From CBFFRJ01 sp965644225 (lineage in GTDB: Bacteria; Pseudomonadota; Gammaproteobacteria; Enterobacterales; Enterobacteriaceae): a DNA stretch of 61,812 nt. The stretch is taken from assembly GCF_965644225.1 (NCBI RefSeq), contig NZ_CBFFRJ010000012.1, positions 1-61,812 on the forward strand, given 5' to 3'. Position numbers and translations under genes: made by a program. The notes beneath the pieces are model-generated. The model was not told the origin of the DNA. It worked only from the letters and a program-made list of their open reading frames with translations, and did not search any database. Each line of letters opens with the position of its first letter. The first letter of the stretch is position 1. This document shows, piece by piece, positions 7,763-17,614 of this stretch.

Positions 7763-8671
7763 TTAACGATCTTTCGGGTCGAGGGCATCACGCAGGCCAT
7801 CGCCGATAAAGTTGAAACAGAATAACGTCACGACCAGGAATCCCGCCGGGAAGAGCAGAAGCCAGGGCGAAACTTCCATTGAGTTTGCGCCATCGCTTAA
7901 CAGTGCTCCCCAACTGCTTAAGGGTTCTTGCGTCCCCAGACCAAGGAAGCTTAAGAAGGATTCAAACAGGATCATGCTGGGAACCAGCAGTGACGCATAC
8001 ACCACCACCACGCCTAATACGTTAGGCACAATGTGACGAATAACGATATTACCGGTTGAGACACCGCCAACCTGCGCAGCTTCAATAAACTCTTTGCGCT
8101 TCAGGCTCAGCGTCTGTCCGCGGACAATACGCGCCATATCAAGCCAGGAAACCATACCGATGGCGACAAATATCAGCAGGATATTTTGCCCGAAGAAGGT
8201 GACCAGCAGGATAACGAAAAACATAAACGGGAAGGAGTTCAGGATTTCGAGGATACGCATCATAACGGAGTCAATTTTTCCGCCTAGATAGCCCGACAAC
8301 GAGCCATATAACGTCCCCAGAACCACCGCAACCAGTGCCGCTGCGATGCCGACCATCAGTGAAATTCGGCCGCCGATCGCCACACGTACTAGCAGGTCAC
8401 GTCCGGAGGAGTCGGTACCAAAATAGTGCCCGGATTCCATATCCGGCTGGCTGGACATCATGCCCCAGTCCGTGTCGAAATAGCTGAACTGCGAAAGCAT
8501 CGGCGCCAGGGTAACAAACAAGGCGATCAACACCAATACGAACAGGCTGGCAACCGCAGCGCGGTTATGCATAAAGCGACGGCGCGCATCCTGCCAGAGG
8601 CTACGACCTTCTACCTCCAGTTTTTCACTGAAGTTTTCCAGCGCCTCGTTGTTTTTCTTACTGAACATCAT
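7763..8671 (-). CDS. oppC: Oligopeptide ABC transporter permease OppC
   Basis: OppC is an inner-membrane permease subunit, 302 residues as in E. coli. After a cytoplasmic N-terminus, the first helix (about residues 40-62) precedes a periplasmic loop with HYFGTDSSGRDLLVR. The binding-protein-dependent transport domain follows. The EAA loop that contacts the ATPases reads EFIEAAQVGGVSTGNIVIRH. It lies 11 bases upstream of oppD in the same transcript. Confidence 0.97.
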   Translation of the reverse strand: MMFSKKNNEALENFSEKLEVEGRSLWQDARRRFMHNRAAVASLFVLVLIALFVTLAPMLSQFSYFDTDWGMMSSQPDMESGHYFGTDSSGRDLLVRVAIGGRISLMVGIAAALVAVVLGTLYGSLSGYLGGKIDSVMMRILEILNSFPFMFFVILLVTFFGQNILLIFVAIGMVSWLDMARIVRGQTLSLKRKEFIEAAQVGGVSTGNIVIRHIVPNVLGVVVVYASLLVPSMILFESFLSFLGLGTQEPLSSWGALLSDGANSMEVSPWLLLFPAGFLVVTLFCFNFIGDGLRDALDPKDR

Positions 8672-8685
8672 GGCGTGCTCCAGTG

Positions 8686-9606
8686 TTAATAACGAATTTT
8701 CGGATCGATAACGGCATACAGCACATCAACAACCGCATTGAACAGAATAGTCAGAGCCCCGACCAGAATCGTCAGACTCAACACCAGGGAGTAGTCACGG
8801 TTAAGCGCGCCATTAACGAACAACTGCCCAATCCCCGGCAATCCATAAATGGTTTCGATAACCATCGAGCCGGTAATAATGCCAACGAAAGCCGGTCCCA
8901 TATAAGAGAGCACCGGTAATAACGCAGGCTTCAGGGCATGACGGAAAATAATCCGCCGCATCGGCAAACCTTTCGCCCTTGCAGTACGAATAAAGTTTGA
9001 ATGCAGAATTTCAATCATTGAGCCGCGGGTGATACGCGCAATACTGGCGATATAAGCCAGTGAGAGGGCAACCATCGGCAGAATGATATATTTGGGCGCC
9101 CCGCCGTTCCAGCCACCTGCAGGTAGCCATTTAAGTACTATGGCGAAGATCATCACCAGTAATGGCGCCACCACAAAGCTGGGTATAACCACCCCGGTCA
9201 TTGCCAGCCCCATCACCGTATAATCCCATTTGGTATTTTGATTCAGGGCGGCGATGACGCCCGCACCGACGCCAAAAATAACGGCCATGATAAATGCGGC
9301 AGCCCCGAGTTTCGCCGAAACAGGGAAGCTGGCAGCCACCAGATCATTTACCGTGTAATCTTTGTATTTGAACGATGGACCAAAATCACCATGCGCGAGT
9401 TGCTTCAGGTAACTGGTGTATTGCGTCAGGATAGGATCGTTCAGATGATATTTCGCTTCGATATTCGCCATCACTTCTGGCGGCAGCGTACGTTCGCCGG
9501 TAAATGGACTTCCCGGTGCGAGACGCATCATAAAGAAGGAGATAGTAATAAGAATAAATAGAGTTGGAATCGCTTCTAAACAGCGACGTAGGATAAATTT
9601 CAACAT
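8686..9606 (-). CDS. oppB: Oligopeptide ABC transporter permease OppB
   Basis: OppB pairs with OppC to form the membrane channel. The start was set at MLKFILRRCLEAIPTL (306 residues, the E. coli length); the frame is open 25 codons further upstream, but that part is intergenic. The EAA motif is FIRTARAKGLPMRRIIFRHA. Multiple hydrophobic helices include IPTLFILITISFFMMRLAPG at the N-terminus. A perfect stem-loop in the 84-bp oppA-oppB gap probably lowers expression relative to oppA. Confidence 0.97.
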   Translation of the reverse strand: MLKFILRRCLEAIPTLFILITISFFMMRLAPGSPFTGERTLPPEVMANIEAKYHLNDPILTQYTSYLKQLAHGDFGPSFKYKDYTVNDLVAASFPVSAKLGAAAFIMAVIFGVGAGVIAALNQNTKWDYTVMGLAMTGVVIPSFVVAPLLVMIFAIVLKWLPAGGWNGGAPKYIILPMVALSLAYIASIARITRGSMIEILHSNFIRTARAKGLPMRRIIFRHALKPALLPVLSYMGPAFVGIITGSMVIETIYGLPGIGQLFVNGALNRDYSLVLSLTILVGALTILFNAVVDVLYAVIDPKIRY

Positions 9607-9657
9607 TGCCCGTACCTTCTGGCCTGTGCCTTTGTAGTGCGATGAAATAAGACACCG

Positions 9658-9680
9658 TGGGGCAGGATTACTCTGCCCCA
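9658..9680 (-). terminator. oppA-oppB intergenic stem-loop (attenuator)
   Basis: TGGGGCAG (9658-9665) and CTGCCCCA (9673-9680) form a perfect 8-bp stem with a 7-base loop, 10 bases after the oppA stop. It lacks a T tract. In enteric opp operons such a structure is thought to favour the abundant binding protein over the downstream genes, by partial termination or by protecting the oppA 3' end. Confidence 0.65.
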
Positions 9681-9690
9681 CTCATTGCCA

Positions 9691-11322
9691 TTAGTGCTTG
9701 ATAATATAAAGGTTCTTAACGTAGATATTATCCATCGGATCTTTACCGGTATAACCACCCACCCACGGTTTCACCAGACGGGCGTTGACGTAGTAGTAGA
9801 CCGGAACAATGGCAGAATCTTTATCGAGCTGTTGTTCTGCTTTAGTGTAAAGCTCGGCGCGTTGCTCTTCGCTGGTGGCTTTGAGCGTGTCGCCAATCAG
9901 TTTGTCAAACTCAGCGCTCTTATAGTGCGCGGTGTTGTTTGAACTGTCAGACAGCATGGTGTTCAGGAAGGAAGTCGGTTCGTTATAGTCCGCACACCAG
10001 CCTGCACGCGCGATATCAAAGGTGCCCTGATGACGGCTGTCGAGGAAGGTTTTCCATTCCTGGTTTTCCAGCTTCACGTCCACACCCAGATTTTTCTTCC
10101 AGATAGAGGCAACGGCGATAGCCAGTTTTTTGTGCAGATCGGAGGTGTTATACAGCAGGTTGAACGTCAGAGGCTTATCAGCGGTATAGCCAGCTTCCGC
10201 CAGCAGTTTTTTCGCTTCTTCATTACGTTTTTCCTGAGACAGTTTGAACCACTCAGGCTCAACCAGTTTTGCCCCATCGGTATATGGCGGCGTATAGCTG
10301 TATGCTGGCAGATCGCCCTGGTTCTTCACTTTATTCACGATGATATCGCGATCCAGTGCCAGTTTAAGTGCAGTACGTACGCGAACATCGGTGAACGGCG
10401 CTTTCTGGTTGTTGATTTCGTAGTAATAGGTGCAGAGATACGGATCAACGTGAACTTCTGTCGGGATCTCTTTTTTCAGTTTCTGGAACAGTTCGATCGG
10501 CATGTTGTTATAGGTCATGTCGATTTCACCGCTGCGGTAACGGTTTACATCCGTTACTTCAGAAGAGATTGGCAGGTAGGTTACCTGATTAATGACGGTT
10601 TTCGCGTTGTCCCAGTAATTGGTGTTACGCTCCAGCACGATACGTTCGTTAACAACCCAGTTTTTCAGTTTATACGCGCCATTGGTGACGATATTCGCAG
10701 GCTGAGTCCATTTGTCGCCAAACTTCTCAACGGCGGATTTGGGCACTGGTGATACAGACGGGTGTACCAGCAGTTTGTAGAAATAGGGAACCGGCTCGCT
10801 CAGCGTGACTTCAAAAGTATTGTCATCAATCGCTTTTACGCCCAAATCGGTGACAGGTTTTTTACCTTCAATAATGTCGTCGATATTGGCGATGTGGCCA
10901 TACTGCAAATAGCTTGCATACGGAGAAGCGGTTTTAGGATCGGCCAGACGCTGCCAGCTATAAACGAAGTCCTGCGCGGTGACTGGGGTGCCATCAGACC
11001 ATTTTGCATCTTTACGCAGATGGAAAGTCCAGACTTTAAAGTCTTTGTTTTCCCATTTTTCAGCAACGCCAGCGCTTGGGTGGCCATCCACGTCAGAAAT
11101 CAACAAACCTTCAAACAGATCGCGGCTGACGTTGGATTCTGGTACGCCTTCAATTTTGTGCGGATCGAGGGATTGCACTTCGGAACCGTTATTACGAACC
11201 AGCGTTTGCGTGTCAGCCAGTTTAACATTTGCCGGTACGTCAGCCGCCATGGCCACGTTACCCGCCATTAGCGCAGTGAAAATCCCTGCTGCTACGAGAC
11301 TTTTTTTTGTGATGATGGACAT
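9691..11322 (-). CDS. oppA: Periplasmic oligopeptide-binding protein OppA
   Basis: OppA captures peptides of two to five residues in the periplasm and delivers them to OppBCDF. The 543-residue precursor has a Sec signal peptide ending around residues 24-26 (AMA followed by ADVPANV). The family 5 solute-binding domain shows VRNNGSEVQSLDPHKIEG, WTFHLRKDAKWSDGTPVTA and WCADYNEPTSFLN. The full length and the close match to the enterobacterial sequence leave no doubt. It is the first and presumably most highly expressed gene of the operon. The 5' leader carries a CAACACA stretch typical of GcvB sRNA targets. Confidence 0.98.
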   Translation of the reverse strand: MSIITKKSLVAAGIFTALMAGNVAMAADVPANVKLADTQTLVRNNGSEVQSLDPHKIEGVPESNVSRDLFEGLLISDVDGHPSAGVAEKWENKDFKVWTFHLRKDAKWSDGTPVTAQDFVYSWQRLADPKTASPYASYLQYGHIANIDDIIEGKKPVTDLGVKAIDDNTFEVTLSEPVPYFYKLLVHPSVSPVPKSAVEKFGDKWTQPANIVTNGAYKLKNWVVNERIVLERNTNYWDNAKTVINQVTYLPISSEVTDVNRYRSGEIDMTYNNMPIELFQKLKKEIPTEVHVDPYLCTYYYEINNQKAPFTDVRVRTALKLALDRDIIVNKVKNQGDLPAYSYTPPYTDGAKLVEPEWFKLSQEKRNEEAKKLLAEAGYTADKPLTFNLLYNTSDLHKKLAIAVASIWKKNLGVDVKLENQEWKTFLDSRHQGTFDIARAGWCADYNEPTSFLNTMLSDSSNNTAHYKSAEFDKLIGDTLKATSEEQRAELYTKAEQQLDKDSAIVPVYYYVNARLVKPWVGGYTGKDPMDNIYVKNLYIIKH

Positions 11323-11337
11323 TGTGTTGATACTCCA
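11320..11337 (-). promoter_or_regulatory. oppA ribosome binding site and likely GcvB target
   Basis: On the minus strand the leader reads GGAGT, then ATCAACACA, directly before the ATG. The CA-rich stretch beside the Shine-Dalgarno matches the kind of target bound by the GU-rich R1 seed of GcvB, a known repressor of oppA in enterics. The gcvB gene is not in the window. Confidence 0.55.
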
Positions 11338-12093
11338 CTCATTATAATTACTGGCATTAATACCAGCTGTTTTGTTCCCTTGCGGGGCACCTGGTCAGCG
11401 CAGGAGCTTTTAGCTGCTGCCAGATATCTTTTACTGCCTGCTATCACCGACTTTTTTATTACGGAATGCTCGAACGGCACCCTTACGTCGATTCTTTGTA
11501 CGCCCCCCTGTCGGGACGCACGTTATACCGCATGAGACAAGAATCACATTTGAAAATAATTCTCATCCGCATTTATTCGTCAGAAAAATATAAGGCCGAA
11601 AAGTACCAAATGCGTATATTCGCCGCCAATACAATTTGCAAATTTGTTAACCAATTCTCTTTTATTTCTTTTACTTGCCCCGGCAGACTGTGCTCTTTGC
11701 ATGCGCCATCAGAATTTTTCACATAAAATCAATGCATTACATGAAAATCATTCGACAACTTTGCGCCACCTGTCACGCAGGTTGTTTTTTACACAATAAA
11801 TCAACATTCGATTATTATTTAGCACATTAGTCTGTCTGAATGGGGAAAATACTAATAACATTTCAATTATCCTACAGCAACCCCCAGAGTATCATGTGAG
11901 GAAAATAACAGGACTAAGTGAGGGTTTTATCACCAGCAAACCCTGCAACAAAATGTAATCTATTGAAATGGCGTGATTAATCCTGGGCATTTCGTTTTAT
12001 TATATTTAGGTTTTTTTTGGCAATATTTATACGTTTTACTGATAATGCGCTAAACGAAACGCCTGAAAGAGTCAGGTTGTCAGTGACGCTGAC
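11323..12093. other. oppA upstream region, no gene seen
   Basis: This AT-rich stretch of about 770 bp separates oppA from ychE and should hold the opp promoter and leader. An 86-codon plus-strand frame at 11466-11726 has no recognisable homology or ribosome binding site and is treated as chance. I could not identify individual promoter elements with confidence. Confidence 0.6.
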
Positions 12094-12741
12094 TCATTGC
12101 AGCAGGCCCGGGATAATCGCTTTAATCCCGGCGACAATAAATTCGATGCCCAGCGCCATAAGCAACAGCCCCATGATTCGGGTAATGACGTTAATGCCGG
12201 TCTGACCGAGAAGGCGCACCAGCCAGGGCGCAATACGGAATAGCCCCCATGAGCAGCCGGCAAATAGCGCAATGGCCACGGAAAAGCCAATTAAATACTC
12301 GGCGGAATGGTAGCGTGTCCCCCAGACAATAGTGGAGCTGATGGCACCGGGGCCAGCCATTAAAGGAAGCGCAAGAGGCACCACCCCAATGCTTTCTCTT
12401 ATTGCCGTCTCCGACTTCTCCTGTTTGTTCTGCTTATCCTCCCCCAACTTACCGCTGATCATCGACATGGCAATGGTCACCACCAGGATCCCCCCGGCGA
12501 TGCGGAATGAATCAATAGAGATACCAAAAAGTTGCAATATGCCGTCGCCCAAAAAGAGTGAGGTCCACAGGATTATCGCCACCGAAAGGTTGGCCGTGAG
12601 GTTGGTTTTATTCCTTGCCGACGCAGTCTGGTAACTGGTCATGCTGATGAACACCGGAATGATGCCAATAGGGTTTACCAGCGCGAACAGACCAATAAAG
12701 AACTTAGACCAGACGGGAAAATCAAAGGCGGTTTGAATCAC
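12094..12741 (-). CDS. ychE: YchE, MarC-family inner-membrane protein
   Basis: The 215-residue protein belongs to the MarC/UPF0056 family of six-helix membrane proteins of unknown function. Characteristic segments include GLFALVNPIGIIPVFISMT and PLALPLMAGPGAISSTIVW. I placed the start at GTG 12741 (VIQTAFDFP), because GCGGAG lies 6 bases upstream and the length equals E. coli YchE. An ATG nine codons earlier would place that ribosome binding site inside the gene. It lies between oppA and adhE as in E. coli. Confidence 0.92.
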   Translation of the reverse strand: MIQTAFDFPVWSKFFIGLFALVNPIGIIPVFISMTSYQTASARNKTNLTANLSVAIILWTSLFLGDGILQLFGISIDSFRIAGGILVVTIAMSMISGKLGEDKQNKQEKSETAIRESIGVVPLALPLMAGPGAISSTIVWGTRYHSAEYLIGFSVAIALFAGCSWGLFRIAPWLVRLLGQTGINVITRIMGLLLMALGIEFIVAGIKAIIPGLLQ

Positions 12742-13215
12742 AAAATGCTCCGCAATATAACAAGACAAATAAAGTCATAAAATCGTCAACAAAACCCTGC
12801 TAAATATACGCTTAAATGCAGTATTACTCACCACAAATACCGCCATTCCCGCTCAATTTCAGCATGTTATGCATTTGTGTTAATTATGATAATCTTAGCT
12901 GGCGCTTTCCTTTTATCATTAACATTTGATACAAATGCCCAAAAACAGCATGCTGAAAGGTGTCAGCTTTGCTGAAACTTGATTTAGATCACGTAATCGC
13001 TCCCCATAAGTGAGTACTCTTGGTTACGTCGTCAGGGTCCTCTAATCATCATTAAGAATGATGTTTTGTTTAGACTCTTCCAGTAAATCAGTGGGGCAGG
13101 AAAAGCGTTAACTTATTGTTTTTCTGTAATATACGCAACCTGCAATCAGCCTGCCTATACTGTCGTATTGAGCAGATGATTTACTAGAAAAGTTTAACAT
13201 TATCAGGAGAGCATT
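12742..13215. promoter_or_regulatory. adhE promoter and leader region
   Basis: This 474-bp gap between divergent ychE and adhE matches the long regulatory region known upstream of E. coli adhE. It contains a Cra site (12952-12967) and a leader ending in ATTATCAGGAGAGC before the start codon. In E. coli the long adhE leader is processed by RNase III to expose the ribosome binding site, and the last 60 bases here look like that region. No gene is seen. Confidence 0.6.
12952..12967. promoter_or_regulatory. Cra (FruR) site upstream of adhE
   Basis: GCTGAAAGGTGTCAGC is close to the Cra consensus GCTGAAACGTTTCAGC and lies at the position of the known Cra site of adhE, about 250 bp upstream of the start. 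Cra represses adhE when glycolytic fructose phosphates are low. Confidence 0.7.
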
Positions 13216-15900
13216 ATGGCTGTTACTAATGTCGCTGAACTTAACGCACTCGTAGAGCGCGTAAAAAAAGCCCAGCGTGAATATGCCAACTTTACTCAAG
13301 AACAAGTTGACAAGATCTTCCGCGCCGCCGCCCTGGCTGCTGCTGATGCCCGTATCCCTCTCGCAAAACTGGCCGTTGCCGAATCCGGTATGGGTATCGT
13401 TGAAGATAAAGTGATTAAAAACCACTTCGCTTCCGAATATATCTACAACGCCTATAAAGACGAGAAAACTTGCGGCATCCTCGACGAAGATGACACCTTT
13501 GGTACCATCACCATCGCTGAACCTATCGGTATCATCTGCGGTATCGTTCCGACCACTAACCCAACGTCCACCGCAATCTTCAAATCACTGATTAGCCTGA
13601 AAACCCGTAACGCGATCATTTTCTCTCCGCACCCACGTGCGAAAGATGCCACCAATAAAGCCGCCGATATTGTATTGCAGGCTGCAATCGCTGCGGGCGC
13701 ACCAAAAGATCTGATTGGCTGGATTGACCAACCTTCCGTTGAGCTGTCTAACGCGCTGATGCACCACCCTGACATTAACCTGATCCTTGCGACCGGCGGT
13801 CCAGGCATGGTTAAAGCGGCATACAGCTCCGGCAAACCAGCTATCGGCGTTGGCGCCGGTAACACCCCGGTAGTTATTGATGAAACAGCGGATATCAAAC
13901 GTGCCGTTGCTTCTGTTCTGATGTCCAAAACATTTGATAACGGTGTAATTTGTGCGTCAGAGCAGTCCGTTGTCGTTGTTGATTCCGTGTATGACGCTGT
14001 TCGCGAACGTTTCGCCAGCCATGGCGGTTACCTGTTACAGGGTAAAGAGCTGAAAGCGGTTCAGGACATCATTCTGAAAAATGGTGCACTGAACGCAGCC
14101 ATCGTAGGCCAACCGGCATACAAAATTGCTGAACTGGCAGGCTTTACCGTCCCGACAACCACTAAAATCCTGATTGGTGAAGTGACTGCCGTTGACGAAA
14201 GCGAGCCATTCGCTCACGAAAAACTGTCCCCGACTCTGGCAATGTACCGTGCGAAAGATTTCGATGACGCGGTAGTCAAAGCAGAGAAACTGGTTGCGAT
14301 GGGCGGTATCGGCCACACCTCTTGCCTGTACACCGACCAGGATAACCAACAGGCGCGCGTACAGAAATTCGGCGCGGAAATGAAAACCGCGCGTATCCTG
14401 ATTAACACCCCGGCTTCTCAGGGTGGTATCGGTGACCTTTATAACTTCAAGCTTGCACCTTCCCTGACTCTGGGTTGTGGTTCCTGGGGTGGTAACTCCA
14501 TCTCTGAAAACGTTGGTCCAAAACACCTGATCAACAAGAAAACCGTTGCTAAGCGAGCTGAAAACATGTTGTGGCATAAACTTCCGAAATCTATCTACTT
14601 CCGCCGTGGCTCTCTGCCAATCGCGCTGGATGAAGTGATTACTGATGGTCACAAACGCGCGCTGATCGTGACTGACCGCTTCCTGTTCAACAACGGCTAT
14701 GCAGACCAGATCACCTCTGTCCTCAAAGCATCCGGCGTGGAAACTGAAGTCTTCTTCGAAGTTGAAGCTGACCCAACGCTGACCATCGTGCGTAAAGGTG
14801 CTGAGCTGGCGAACTCCTTCAAACCAGACGTGATTATCGCGCTGGGCGGTGGTTCCCCGATGGACGCCGCGAAAATCATGTGGGTAATGTACGAACATCC
14901 GGAAACTCACTTCGAAGAACTGGCATTGCGCTTTATGGATATCCGTAAACGTATCTACAAGTTCCCGAAAATGGGCGTGAAAGCAAAAATGGTTGCTATC
15001 ACTACCACCTCCGGTACAGGTTCAGAAGTGACGCCGTTTGCCGTTGTAACTGACGATGCAACCGGCCAGAAATACCCACTGGCAGACTACGCGCTGACAC
15101 CGGATATGGCGATTGTCGATGCCAACCTGGTGATGGATATGCCGAAATCACTCTGTGCCTTCGGTGGTCTGGATGCGGTAACGCACTCACTGGAAGCCTA
15201 CGTTTCTGTACTGGCGTCTGAGTTCTCTGACGGTCAGGCTCTGCAGGCGCTGAAACTGCTGAAAGAAAACCTGCCGGCGTCTTACCACGAAGGATCTAAA
15301 AACCCGATTGCCCGTGAGCGTGTGCACAGTGCTGCAACCATCGCTGGTATCGCGTTTGCCAACGCCTTCCTCGGCGTGTGCCACTCAATGGCGCACAAAC
15401 TGGGTTCTCAGTTCCACATTCCACACGGTCTGGCCAACGCCCTGCTGATCTGTAACGTTATCCGCTATAACGCGAATGACAACCCGACTAAGCAGACTGC
15501 ATTTAGCCAGTACGACCGTCCGCAAGCTCGTCGTCGTTACGCAGAGATTGCTGACCACCTGGGTCTGACCTCTCCGAGCGATCGCACTGCAGCGAAAATT
15601 GAGAAACTGCTGGCATGGCTGGAAAGCATCAAAGCTGAACTGGGCATTCCTAAGTCAATTCGCGAAGCAGGTGTTCAGGAAGCTGACTTCCTGGCGCACG
15701 TGGACAAACTGTCTGAAGATGCGTTTGATGACCAGTGTACCGGTGCTAACCCACGTTATCCGCTGATCGCTGAACTGAAACAGATCCTGCTGGATACTTT
15801 CTACGGACGTGAGTTCAAAGAAGGTGATGCAGCAGAAGCGAAAGCTGAAGTGGTCGCTAAAGCCGATAAAGCTGACAAAAAAGCGAAAAAAACCGCTTAA
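13216..15900 (+). CDS. adhE: Bifunctional acetaldehyde-CoA/alcohol dehydrogenase
   Basis: AdhE reduces acetyl-CoA to acetaldehyde and then ethanol during fermentation, regenerating two NAD+, and polymerises into spirosomes. The 894-residue chain has the N-terminal CoA-acylating aldehyde dehydrogenase domain (about residues 1-440) with catalytic Cys246 in VICASEQS. The C-terminal iron-dependent alcohol dehydrogenase domain (about 450-870) shows ALGGGSPMDAAKIMW and the metal-binding His residues in LGVCHSMAHKLGSQFHIPHG. The C-terminus is a Lys/Ala-rich tail. Codon use is strongly biased, consistent with high expression. The ribosome binding site AGGAG is 6 bases before the ATG. Confidence 0.98.
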   Translation: MAVTNVAELNALVERVKKAQREYANFTQEQVDKIFRAAALAAADARIPLAKLAVAESGMGIVEDKVIKNHFASEYIYNAYKDEKTCGILDEDDTFGTITIAEPIGIICGIVPTTNPTSTAIFKSLISLKTRNAIIFSPHPRAKDATNKAADIVLQAAIAAGAPKDLIGWIDQPSVELSNALMHHPDINLILATGGPGMVKAAYSSGKPAIGVGAGNTPVVIDETADIKRAVASVLMSKTFDNGVICASEQSVVVVDSVYDAVRERFASHGGYLLQGKELKAVQDIILKNGALNAAIVGQPAYKIAELAGFTVPTTTKILIGEVTAVDESEPFAHEKLSPTLAMYRAKDFDDAVVKAEKLVAMGGIGHTSCLYTDQDNQQARVQKFGAEMKTARILINTPASQGGIGDLYNFKLAPSLTLGCGSWGGNSISENVGPKHLINKKTVAKRAENMLWHKLPKSIYFRRGSLPIALDEVITDGHKRALIVTDRFLFNNGYADQITSVLKASGVETEVFFEVEADPTLTIVRKGAELANSFKPDVIIALGGGSPMDAAKIMWVMYEHPETHFEELALRFMDIRKRIYKFPKMGVKAKMVAITTTSGTGSEVTPFAVVTDDATGQKYPLADYALTPDMAIVDANLVMDMPKSLCAFGGLDAVTHSLEAYVSVLASEFSDGQALQALKLLKENLPASYHEGSKNPIARERVHSAATIAGIAFANAFLGVCHSMAHKLGSQFHIPHGLANALLICNVIRYNANDNPTKQTAFSQYDRPQARRRYAEIADHLGLTSPSDRTAAKIEKLLAWLESIKAELGIPKSIREAGVQEADFLAHVDKLSEDAFDDQCTGANPRYPLIAELKQILLDTFYGREFKEGDAAEAKAEVVAKADKADKKAKKTA

Positions 15901-15913
15901 TAAGCAGCAGTAA

Positions 15914-15944
15914 TAAAAAAACCCGCTGGCAGCGGGTTTTTTTA
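15914..15944. terminator. bidirectional terminator between adhE and tdk
   Basis: ACCCGCT and AGCGGGT pair around GGC, with A7 to the left and T7 to the right. It serves adhE and can also stop tdk transcripts from the other side. Confidence 0.9.
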
Positions 15945-15994
15945 TGTCCTGAAAACATTAAGCAAGCCGGTTTCTTATACCCTGGCGATTAACC

Positions 15995-16603
15995 TCAACT
16001 GTGAGTCTGAATTTCAGCCAGTGAGCCTTTAGCCAGCGCTTCTTTATAATGTTTACGGCATACAGAGACGTAACGTTCATTGCCGCCGATAACTACCTGC
16101 TCGCCCTCGTTGTAGGGTCGCCCCTGTTGATCAAGACGCAGCACCATGCTCGCTTTACGCCCGCAAAAGCAGATAGTTTTCAACTCCACCAGCTTATCTG
16201 ACCATGACAACAGATATTGACTGCCCGTAAAAAGCTCACCGCGGAAATCTGTTCGCAGTCCATAACACAGGACGGGAATATCCAGTTCATCAACCACATC
16301 AGACAACTCATATACCTGCTGACGCGTCAAAAACTGGCATTCATCCACCAGAACACAATGAATCGGCTCAAGAGCATGCTCGGCGCTGATTTGCTCTATC
16401 AAAGACGTCTGCTGGTTAAACAACTTCGCCGGAGATGATAACCCAATCCGTGAACTTACCTTGCCTGCCCCAAAACGGTCGTCAATTTCAGCCGTATAGA
16501 CCAGCGTCCGCATGCCACGTTCCTGGTAATTGTAGGACGACTGGAGTAACGCCGTGGACTTACCTGCATTCATCGCTGAGTAATAGAAATAAAGTTGCGC
16601 CAT
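15995..16603 (-). CDS. tdk: Thymidine kinase
   Basis: Tdk phosphorylates thymidine and deoxyuridine with ATP in the salvage pathway. The 202-residue protein starts at MAQLYFYYSAMNAGKST, where the P-loop MNAGKST begins at about residue 11. The Walker B-like VLVDECQFL follows, with catalytic Glu. A zinc-binding set is formed by CFCGRKASM and the later VCRKHY. An in-frame start 7 codons upstream is not conserved. It is convergent with adhE. Confidence 0.96.
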   Translation of the reverse strand: MAQLYFYYSAMNAGKSTALLQSSYNYQERGMRTLVYTAEIDDRFGAGKVSSRIGLSSPAKLFNQQTSLIEQISAEHALEPIHCVLVDECQFLTRQQVYELSDVVDELDIPVLCYGLRTDFRGELFTGSQYLLSWSDKLVELKTICFCGRKASMVLRLDQQGRPYNEGEQVVIGGNERYVSVCRKHYKEALAKGSLAEIQTHS

Positions 16604-17157
16604 TGCCCGCAAAACCTCAATCAAAGTGTGATATTCCTGCGAAGGATTGTATCATATTTTAACTTTTTGCTTCCGAAAGCCTTATGCCGGGCACTGGCAT
16701 TGCGATCGGCTACGCTACCCATACTGATTTTGCTTATTTCAACCTCATCTATGTTACTGCCAAAGAAACACACAATAAGCCATTACTGGTATCAACCTGG
16801 TATTAAAAATCGAGATTTTTCGCGCCAGGCTTCAGAAATTATTAATGTTTTATGCTCTCCACCCTGCTTTGAAGAACTAATAAGAAAGGTTGATATTTAT
16901 CCACTGAAACTATAAATCTCATACGAATTATCAACAACGCCTTTCGAAACAATGCACCGTTTTGTTGCAACCGCCCCCACCCTTCTATATGTGCCTTTCG
17001 TCTGTCAGACCCGCATAAATTTAAGTTAGCGTTTTTATAAATGAGATATATAAAGGGGAAATTTGAATTCCTTACATTCTCACCTATTGCACCTCGCACA
17101 TTAACGCTCTATTATTAGCCCAACAAACCACCCCAATATAAGTTTGAGATTACAAAA
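16604..17157. other. tdk-hns intergenic region
   Basis: This AT-rich divergent region of about 550 bp holds the hns promoter and leader. Just before the hns start it contains CCACCCCAATATAAG, a CCAAT-type Y-box of the kind linked to cold-shock induction of hns by CspA. A 106-codon frame at 16595-16915 has no recognisable homology. No other gene is seen. Confidence 0.55.
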
Positions 17158-17571
17158 ATGAGCGAAGCACTTAAAATTCTGAACAACATCCGTACTCTTC
17201 GTGCGCAGTCAAGAGAATGCACTCTCGAGACGCTTGAAGAAATGCTGGAGAAATTAGAAGTTGTCGTTAATGAACGTCGTGAAGAAGAAAGCGCTGCTGC
17301 TGCTGAAATCGAAGAACGCACCCGTAAACTGCAACAATACCGCGAGATGCTGATTGCTGACGGTATTGATCCTAACGAACTGCTGAATAGCATGGTAACC
17401 GCCAAAACCGGTACTAAAGCTAAACGCGCTGCGCGCCCGGCTAAATATAGCTATGTTGACGAGAACGGCGAAACTAAAACCTGGACAGGCCAGGGTCGTA
17501 CTCCGGCAGTGATCAAAAAAGCAATGGATGATGAAGGCAAACAGCTGGATGACTTCCTGATCAATGAGTAA
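17158..17571 (+). CDS. hns: Nucleoid-associated silencer H-NS
   Basis: H-NS binds curved AT-rich DNA and silences horizontally acquired genes. The 137-residue protein has the N-terminal coiled-coil oligomerisation domain (about residues 1-80), a Lys/Arg/Ala linker (TGTKAKRAARPAK) and the C-terminal DNA-binding domain. The AT-hook-like Gln112-Gly113-Arg114 sits in TWTGQGRTPAVIKKAM. Length and sequence match E. coli H-NS. Expression should respond to cold shock, DsrA sRNA and autorepression, as known for the family. Confidence 0.98.
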   Translation: MSEALKILNNIRTLRAQSRECTLETLEEMLEKLEVVVNERREEESAAAAEIEERTRKLQQYREMLIADGIDPNELLNSMVTAKTGTKAKRAARPAKYSYVDENGETKTWTGQGRTPAVIKKAMDDEGKQLDDFLINE

Positions 17572-17588
17572 TCCAACTCATTTTAAAA

Positions 17589-17614
17589 ATCCCGCTAATG
17601 GCGGGATTTTTTTT
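17589..17614 (+). terminator. hns terminator
   Basis: ATCCCGC (17589-17595) and GCGGGAT (17601-17607) form a perfect stem with a 5-base loop, followed by eight T residues, 17 bases after the hns stop. Confidence 0.92.

Noticed and set aside
9607..9681. 25-codon extension of oppB
   Set aside because: It covers the oppA-oppB intergenic stem-loop and is not conserved in OppB.
11466..11726. 86-codon frame upstream of oppA
   Set aside because: It has no homology, no convincing ribosome binding site, and lies in the AT-rich opp regulatory region.
14035..14910. 291-codon frame antisense to adhE
   Set aside because: It lies fully inside the strongly codon-biased adhE gene, which routinely leaves long open antisense frames.
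16665..16715. REP-like sequence between tdk and hns
   Set aside because: A short stretch resembles part of a REP element, but no full palindromic unit is present.
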